Source of the DNA: Phycisphaerae bacterium
GTDB lineage: Bacteria > Planctomycetota > Phycisphaerae > SM23-33
Length of the DNA: 50,092 nucleotides
Assembly (NCBI GenBank): GCA_030745875.1
Contig: JASLNT010000077.1
Coordinates: 1-50,092, forward strand
Reading direction: 5' to 3'
Numbering within the stretch: position 1 is the first letter of the stretch; every line of letters starts with the position of its first letter. Position numbers and translations under genes: made by a program. Shown here in pieces: positions 45,630 to 50,092 of this stretch. The notes beneath the pieces were generated by a model. That model ran no database searches, was not told the origin of the DNA, and saw only the letters and a list, made by a program, of their open reading frames with translations.

Positions 45630-46532
45630 CTATCCTGCGACCTCTATGTCCAGGGCGATGTCGACCGCACGCGCCGAATGCGTTATCGCACCCAAGGCGA
45701 TCCTCTCAACGCCCGTCTCCGCCGCCTGCCGCAGGTTTTCAAGCGTTATCCCGCCCGACGCCTCAAGCAACACCTTGCCAGCCAAACCAGCCGCCTCGCG
45801 ACGCGCCACGGCCTGACGCATCAGATCGGGCGACATGTTGTCGAGCATTATCACATGAGCTCCAAGCGGCAGGGCCGTATCGAACTGATCGAGAGTATCG
45901 ACCTCGACCTCGATGAATCCGCCAGCGGCGACCACCGTCGCTTCGGCGGCGGGGAATTTGGAGGCGAGTGCGGCAATAGGATCGTCCACGCCTGCGGCGG
46001 CAAGGACAGCCAGGTGGTTGTCCTTGATGAGCACTGAATCGTACAGGCCCATGCGGTGGTTGACGCCCCCACCGCAACGCACTGCATATTTCTCCAACGC
46101 CCGCCAACCCGGAGTAGTCTTGCGCGTGTCTAGGATTTCAGCAGCGGTACCGGCGATCTCACTAACGTATCGCGATGTCAGGGTCGCGATCCCCGAAAGT
46201 CTCTGCAGGAAATTAAGCGCGACTCGTTCGGCCGCCATTACTCTGCAAGCGGGTCCGTCAATCCGAGCGATGGCGTCTTCGGCGACCAACCTGGCGCCCT
46301 CGTCGGCCCGTACGTCGACCGTCATCCCAGCATCGTACGCGGCGAGTATTTCTGCGAGAAACACCCCCCCGCACAACACCAGCGGCTCGCGTGCGACGAT
46401 TGTCCCCGAGGCGAGGATATCGTCGGGCAGCATTGCTCCGGTGATGTCGCGGTCGCCCAAATCCTCAGCCCTCGCCATAGCCAGCAGCTCCCGCAGGTTG
46501 GACCATTCATCTCTTCCGGGTTCGGTAATCAT
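45630..46532 (-). CDS. nadC: Nicotinate-nucleotide pyrophosphorylase (carboxylating)
   Basis: A 300-residue quinolinate phosphoribosyltransferase. It makes nicotinate mononucleotide from quinolinate and PRPP in NAD synthesis. The family motifs are complete: ALNFLQRLSGIAT, LDTRKTTPGWRALEKYAVRC, GGGVNHRMGLYDSVLIKDNH, then VEVDTLDQFDTAL and LLEASGGITLENL. It is cytosolic and of normal length. nadC next to birA is a common bacterial arrangement. It is transcribed divergently from the small membrane-protein operon. Confidence 0.96.
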   Translation of the reverse strand: MITEPGRDEWSNLRELLAMARAEDLGDRDITGAMLPDDILASGTIVAREPLVLCGGVFLAEILAAYDAGMTVDVRADEGARLVAEDAIARIDGPACRVMAAERVALNFLQRLSGIATLTSRYVSEIAGTAAEILDTRKTTPGWRALEKYAVRCGGGVNHRMGLYDSVLIKDNHLAVLAAAGVDDPIAALASKFPAAEATVVAAGGFIEVEVDTLDQFDTALPLGAHVIMLDNMSPDLMRQAVARREAAGLAGKVLLEASGGITLENLRQAAETGVERIALGAITHSARAVDIALDIEVAG

Positions 46533-46598
46533 GACTACAAGGATACCGAATCACCTCACGCCTGAGAAGCATCCGTTTCAACATGCCGATGCGACTCG

Positions 46599-46627
46599 TT
46601 GACAACAGCCCGGGCCAATGGCACAAT
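46599..46627 (+). promoter_or_regulatory. Promoter of the Imm17-like operon
   Basis: Plus strand: perfect TTGACA (46599-46604), 17-base spacer, CACAAT (46622-46627; four of six). It lies in the 194-base gap between divergent nadC and the Imm17-like gene and leaves a leader of about 93 bases. Confidence 0.5.
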
Positions 46628-46726
46628 ACATTGCCGAATGAGGCTTCAGTCTCCCACTGTCGGGGACCTCGCACGAGACACCAGGTTGGGTGAAACACAA
46701 CTGCCAATGAAAGGAAGCGGAAAGCT

Positions 46727-46945
46727 ATGAATCTGATCGGACTGATGCTAGCAGCATTGGGCGCATTCGCATTGTCGGGCGCTGTCTTCAATTGGGATTT
46801 CTTCATGGACTCGAAGAAGGGCGCACGCATGTCGAAGTTCATGGGGCGCAATGGGGCAAGAGTATTCTACGGCCTGATCGGTCTGGCGATACTTACTATC
46901 GGGATTCTGGGCATGATAGGCGTTATCGACATGTCGAGAGGATGA
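46727..46945 (+). CDS. Imm17-like small membrane protein
   Basis: A 72-residue protein with two membrane helices (about 3-24 and 46-68) and a conserved middle part, FNWDFFMDSKKGARMSKFMG followed by RNGARVFYGLIGLAI. This pattern (GAxFNWDxF, GRNGARxFY) is what I know from the immunity protein 17 family. AAAGGAAGC precedes the ATG. Imm17 was named from polymorphic-toxin loci, but many members, like this one, have no toxin gene next to them. It is followed 22 bases later by another membrane protein gene. Confidence 0.7.
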   Translation: MNLIGLMLAALGAFALSGAVFNWDFFMDSKKGARMSKFMGRNGARVFYGLIGLAILTIGILGMIGVIDMSRG

Positions 46946-46967
46946 TTGACATATCCGGGAGATTGCA

Positions 46968-47486
46968 ATGCAGACAGAGAGTGAATTCACGGTTAATGAA
47001 ACAACTTTCCAGTTTGAAAACACGGCAAGTGGAGAGGAGATTATCTCCGTAGACGGAAGCATCTGCTCGGCGAAGCGGAGCTTATTCGGTGGGAAGCACG
47101 TTTTCGAACACGAAGGGCAACAGTACGTTGTCAAAGTTAAACCGGGTTTCAGACGCGTCTATTTCAAAGTCAAGAGGAACGGAGAGAATGTCACTCCGGT
47201 ATTGTCCCAGAAAGAAGAGAAGATTCCATTTTGGGTGCATTTTGCGTGTGGCTGGCCGTTCCTAATCGCTGCTGTTGCGTGTACGCGTGGAGGGGCGTTT
47301 GGCGGAGTAGCTGGAGGGGCGATTGCCGGTGCGATGGCCGGCGGTTTGGGGGGCTTGGCGTACGGTCTGAATATCGGCATATACAAGTCGGCGCTCTCGC
47401 GACCGCTGAAAACCCTATTGATTCTATCGATCGGAGTCGGGATAAGCGTTTTGGAGATCGTGATTCTCCGGACAATGTTCAGATAG
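46968..47486 (+). CDS. Unrecognised membrane protein
   Basis: A 172-residue protein I cannot assign to a family. The first 85 residues are soluble and beta-rich (FQFENTASGEEIISVDGSIC, GGKHVFEHEGQQYVVKVKPG). They are followed by three likely membrane segments: PFWVHFACGWPFLIAAVACT, a Gly/Ala-rich stretch GGVAGGAIAGAMAGGLGGLA, and TLLILSIGVGISVLEIVIL. The Gly-rich segment resembles glycine-zipper helices. It lies in a run of small genes with the same strand and short gaps. Confidence 0.75.
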   Translation: MQTESEFTVNETTFQFENTASGEEIISVDGSICSAKRSLFGGKHVFEHEGQQYVVKVKPGFRRVYFKVKRNGENVTPVLSQKEEKIPFWVHFACGWPFLIAAVACTRGGAFGGVAGGAIAGAMAGGLGGLAYGLNIGIYKSALSRPLKTLLILSIGVGISVLEIVILRTMFR

Positions 47487-47497
47487 AGGGAAAATCG

Positions 47498-47662
47498 ATG
47501 CAAATTCCTGAGAAAGCGCTGGTTCCAATTGATTCGCAGTGTACAGTATTACCATATATATGGCTACGACACGACGAGGCGCTGATCGCGTTCCTGGATG
47601 CATCTTTCGTAATGCGGGCATCAACCCGGACGTCTCGACGCCAGCCCGCTCACACAACCTGA
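47498..47662 (+). CDS. Possible 54-residue ORF
   Basis: An ATG at 47498 follows GAGGGAAAA at a good distance and opens 54 codons, beginning MQIPEKALVPIDSQCTVLPY. The second half is Arg/Thr/Ser-rich (VMRASTRTSRRQPAHTT) and does not look like a natural C-terminus, so this may be the remnant of a frameshifted gene. It sits in the 189-base gap between the membrane protein and the zinc-ribbon gene. Confidence 0.3.
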   Translation: MQIPEKALVPIDSQCTVLPYIWLRHDEALIAFLDASFVMRASTRTSRRQPAHTT

Positions 47663-47664
47663 AC

Positions 47665-47669
47665 AGGAG
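47665..47669 (+). promoter_or_regulatory. Shine-Dalgarno that points to an AUA start
   Basis: AGGAG sits six bases before the ATA at 47676. An in-frame TAA (47670-47672) lies between the site and the ATA, so translation of the zinc-ribbon protein cannot begin further upstream. Confidence 0.6.
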
Positions 47670-47675
47670 TAACAC

Positions 47676-47909
47676 ATACCGGAATTCGCCCCTTGTCCCA
47701 AATGCTCCAACACCGAGGCCGCCAGAGTAGGCGCTACATGGTGGGGAGGCGTGCTCGGTCCCAAACTGCTAACGCACGTAAAATGCTCCAAGTGCGGAGC
47801 CGCCTACACCGGCAAGACCGGGCAACCGAACACTACCGCAATAATAATCTACTCGGTTGTGATCTTTGCGATTGCAATCGCGGTGATAGCATATTTCTCG
47901 CAAACCTAG
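47676..47909 (+). CDS. Zinc-ribbon single-pass membrane protein with an apparent AUA start
   Basis: This frame has no ATG. It reads (I/M)PEFAPCPKCSNTEAARVG, then TWWGGVLGPKLLTHVKCSKC, GAAYTGKTGQPNTT and a C-terminal membrane helix AIIIYSVVIFAIAIAVIAYF; 77 codons. Two CxxC pairs (CPKC, CSKC) form a zinc ribbon. The compact design and codon-by-codon regularity argue that it is a real gene. The ATA at 47676 stands exactly where the start should be, six bases after AGGAG, with a stop codon two codons upstream. Either AUA is used as a start, or an ATG has mutated (G to A) and the gene is silenced or read weakly. It is the last gene of the Imm17-like operon. No function is known to me. Confidence 0.72.
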   Translation: MPEFAPCPKCSNTEAARVGATWWGGVLGPKLLTHVKCSKCGAAYTGKTGQPNTTAIIIYSVVIFAIAIAVIAYFSQT

Positions 47910-47924
47910 AAACCGACGCATCGT

Positions 47925-49085
47925 TCAGAATGAAGTCTTCCGTCTGATCTTCGGTTTCATGGCGCCTTCGATAGGCTCGTCTGCGACGATGGCGAGATAA
48001 CCCCCGCCTCCCGCACCCGAGAGTTTCCACGCCAGAGCCCGATCGCTGTACCGATCGATGACCTTCTGAATTTCCGACGACATCATCGCAGGGAACATCC
48101 GAACCTGGGCGTGAAATGAATCGAGGTAATGTCTGGCGAAACCATCAAGATCGCGCCTGAGAATCGCATCCCAACACGCACCGGCCGCCCTGGCCAGCAT
48201 GTCGACGCCCTCTTGATCGATGTCTGCGGTGCTGAGCAGGTCCAGGCCCGCTTGGCGCGGCCACAAGGTCACCATATACAGGTGCTCCTCCAACCAGGAC
48301 AGCACGGATTCATCATGGCATGATTCAATACGTGCGGGCCAATACTCTCCTTCATAGAAATGTCTGTTAAGCCCGGGCATGCAAATTCCAATAGCATCCT
48401 GTGCTCCGGACACTTGCTCTTTACCGGGACCGTTTTCGAAGTGAAAGAGCATCTCGGCCAGCGTCTCCGGATGTCCGGGTGGAAGTTGATGCGGCCAGAA
48501 TTTGCGTGCGACGTTGCGCGTGGAGGTCGCCATTCCCGAACGTTCGTTGTACTCAATGATCGGTTCCAGCGAAACGGTAATCGCCCACCCCGAAGCGTAT
48601 TTCGACACATAAGGCTGATCGATCCATGTACCAGCCAAGTCAAGGCGATACGGCAGGAGGCAGGTGTTGGAATTTCGGATTTCAGTGGTGGACCTGGCGG
48701 GCAGACCGGGCTCAGGAACGCGACTGAGGACTATGTACTCTATGCCCAACTCGGCGCAGAGATCGCTTTTCGCCTGGCTGCCGCCATCTTCATTGACTAT
48801 GAGGATGTCCGGGCAAAGGCGTCTGATATCGGCGTCAAAATCGATGAAACCCGACCCCGAATTGACCCATGCATCCTTTACGTAGCGAATCGCCTTGACC
48901 ATAAAGAGGCGCTCCTGCTCGCTGTTGACCGGTTCGCGTCCCTTTAGATCGCCGATCGTCGCATCAGAACCGACTCCCACATAGAGATCACCGTAACTCG
49001 AAGCCTCCTTGAAGAAGGCGATATGACCACCGTGCATGAGATCGTAACAACCGGAAACAAATACCTTCTTCCTGTCTGTTTTCAT
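47925..49085 (-). CDS. Nucleotidyltransferase fused to a degenerate GHMP-kinase-like domain
   Basis: A 386-residue protein with two parts. Residues 1-138 are a cytidylyltransferase-like domain with the HxGH motif (H18-G-G-H21) and a second signature ARSTTEIR near 130-137. Residues about 142-386 resemble GHMP kinases of the heptose/fucose type: LPYRLDLAGTWIDQPY at the N-terminus, SGAQDAIGICMPGLNRHFY in the middle and KLSGAGGGGYLAIV near the end. The ATP-binding motif 2 (PxxxGLGSSA) expected before the SGAQD segment is absent and the domain is short. Such proteins activate sugars for surface glycans, but whether the kinase half works is doubtful. It converges on the zinc-ribbon gene with a 15-base gap. 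Confidence 0.82.
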   Translation of the reverse strand: MKTDRKKVFVSGCYDLMHGGHIAFFKEASSYGDLYVGVGSDATIGDLKGREPVNSEQERLFMVKAIRYVKDAWVNSGSGFIDFDADIRRLCPDILIVNEDGGSQAKSDLCAELGIEYIVLSRVPEPGLPARSTTEIRNSNTCLLPYRLDLAGTWIDQPYVSKYASGWAITVSLEPIIEYNERSGMATSTRNVARKFWPHQLPPGHPETLAEMLFHFENGPGKEQVSGAQDAIGICMPGLNRHFYEGEYWPARIESCHDESVLSWLEEHLYMVTLWPRQAGLDLLSTADIDQEGVDMLARAAGACWDAILRRDLDGFARHYLDSFHAQVRMFPAMMSSEIQKVIDRYSDRALAWKLSGAGGGGYLAIVADEPIEGAMKPKIRRKTSF

Positions 49086-49560
49086 GAATCACTGTTACTC
49101 GCTGTATAGGGCCTCGGCCTGTTCAGACTACTCGATAATTCATAATTCCGGCAACTTGATTAACCGTCACCACAGTCTGCACAGATGCTTCACTGAACTT
49201 CTGCCCAGGATTGCCGACCGGTTCTTCTCGTCGGTTTTGCGGACCTTATTGTAACCAGCGTGTGTTGTCGTACACCACACCGAGATCCTTGCGAGCGGTA
49301 AGGAATTTCTTCATCACATTCTAACACACCGTCTCCAGCCACCGGAACTCAACGGTGAAGGGAAACTACAGGCTAGCGGCTTCAAGTAGCGATTGGAAGT
49401 CCAATCCGAACGGAACAAGATCGTCACAAGGCCCCGTCGACCATTGACAGTTTGGTCCTGGCGCGGCAGACTACAGTTGATTGAACATCAATCGCGGGTA
49501 AACAGGATTTTTAACCGGGTGACGACCTCACCACATAATGGGACAGAAAGGGATCAGGGA
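49086..49560. other. Intergenic region, possibly holding gene remnants
   Basis: A 475-base gap with no gene of normal size. On the minus strand a 22-codon frame at 49246-49314 starts MKKFLTARKDLGVVYDNTRW, and another short stop-bounded stretch ends FRWLETVC near 49320-49355. They may be pieces of a decayed gene. A small dyad GATTGA-ACA-TCAATC at 49479-49493 lies about 70 bases before the lipoprotein start. None of this is firm. Confidence 0.4.
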
Positions 49561-50092
49561 ATGAGAATGCATCATCGTGTTTTGACGGCGGTATTGGCGA
49601 TAGGTATGGTTGCGATTCTGGGCGGATGCACAGACAGTCAACCCAGGAGCACCGAACCGCCCCGAAAGCACTACGAAGAAGCCGGAGGCTTCTCCTATGA
49701 CCCGCCTCCAGGGTGGAAGGTCGGAATGCTCCCCGGTATGAAATACCGAATTGCTCGCGGACCTGTCTCAAATGGATTCGCCCCAAACATCAATGTCGTT
49801 GAAGAGGCGGCCAATGTCGCCTTGTCCGAGTATGTTGAGGGAAACATCAAGGCCATCAAGAAGCAATTTGTCGGTCTGAAGATCCTGACGCGTGACCAAA
49901 TTCTGACCTTCGACAATCAACCCTCAGAAAGAGTCGTCACCGAGAACATTCAACCCGGATTTCCTGGTTTAGGTTTCGTCCTTGGGTATAATAGAGCATC
50001 GTTCGACCGCATAAACAAAGGGTTTCCTCAAGATCAAAGGCAGCAAAACTGGAGAATCCAATGGGTGAAAGCGGCAAGGATGCCATTCGCGT
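49561..50092 (+). CDS. PsbP/DUF1795-like lipoprotein (partial, cut by right edge)
   Basis: An open frame of at least 177 codons that runs off the window. It begins with a lipoprotein signal (AVLAIGMVAILGGC, lipobox LGG-C near residue 23). The mature start EAGGFSYDPPPGWKVGMLPG, then VEEAANVALSEYVEGNIKAI and FDNQPSERVVTENIQ, fits the PsbP/DUF1795-type fold common among bacterial lipoproteins. After about residue 125 the expected strands are not obvious (GFPGLGFVLGYNRASFDRIN) and the composition becomes odd, so a frameshift or a divergent end is possible. A second ATG at 49567 is an alternative start. No function can be given. Confidence 0.75.
   Translation, partial: MRMHHRVLTAVLAIGMVAILGGCTDSQPRSTEPPRKHYEEAGGFSYDPPPGWKVGMLPGMKYRIARGPVSNGFAPNINVVEEAANVALSEYVEGNIKAIKKQFVGLKILTRDQILTFDNQPSERVVTENIQPGFPGLGFVLGYNRASFDRINKGFPQDQRQQNWRIQWVKAARMPFA

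Noticed and set aside
49246..49314. A 22-codon minus-strand ORF as a gene of its own
   Set aside because: Too short, no ribosome binding site, no recognisable partner; kept only as a possible remnant.

Overview
This window looks like a chromosomal segment of a planctomycete-type bacterium (Planctomycetota, possibly Phycisphaerae or a relative). The taxonomic guess rests on the gene families: a bacterial microcompartment (BMC) shell cluster resembling the Planctomycetes/Verrucomicrobia (PVM) type, Tat-exported Gfo/Idh/MocA and cupin proteins, HzsA-like di-heme propeller proteins fused to formylglycine-generating-enzyme-like (FGE-like) domains, a long MoxR/DUF58/BatA operon, NPCBM and PEP-CTERM proteins. 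No rRNA, tRNA, CRISPR array, transposase or phage gene was seen. Nearly all identifications come from reading motifs, with no database search.

Region 1 (1-5,800, minus strand): a BMC operon transcribed right to left. Its order is SDR dehydrogenase, BMC-H, tandem-domain shell protein, a second almost identical BMC-H, two BMC-P, a CoA-acylating aldehyde dehydrogenase, two more BMC-P, an RpiB-like isomerase, and the first 32 codons of another gene cut by the window edge. The aldehyde dehydrogenase, the RpiB-like protein and the cut gene all start with a short amphipathic helix of the kind that targets enzymes into the lumen. By analogy with PVM organelles it probably handles aldehydes from deoxysugars such as fucose or rhamnose; the aldolase and kinase would lie beyond the left edge.

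Region 2 (5,800-18,725): carbohydrate-related genes. A Tat-exported cupin resembling D-lyxose isomerase and a TIM-barrel sugar isomerase/epimerase lie on the minus strand. A Tat-exported Gfo/Idh/MocA oxidoreductase lies on the plus strand and converges on a minus-strand operon. That operon encodes two large tandem paralogues (HzsA-like propeller, two CxxCH haem motifs, C-terminal FGE-like domain) followed by a GH127 beta-L-arabinofuranosidase.

Region 3 (18,877-39,450, minus strand): an operon-like run of ten tightly spaced genes, transcribed from 39,450 leftwards: giant PQQ/TPR repeat protein, terpene-cyclase-repeat protein, MoxR AAA+ ATPase, DUF58 protein, BatA/VWA membrane protein, VWA/GATase-like membrane protein, DUF4175-like membrane protein with zinc ribbon, Lys/Ala-rich coiled-coil protein, TPR-like protein with CxC/CxxC motif, and NPCBM protein. 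It looks like an envelope-associated machine driven by a MoxR chaperone.

Region 4 (39,800-50,092): mixed single genes. These are a DnaJ-type zinc-finger protein, a Spy-like periplasmic protein, an FGE-like lipoprotein, a PEP-CTERM protein, a glycosyltransferase, nadC-birA, a small membrane-protein operon (Imm17-like, an unknown membrane protein, and a zinc-ribbon protein that seems to start at AUA), a nucleotidyltransferase-GHMP kinase fusion, and a lipoprotein cut by the right edge.
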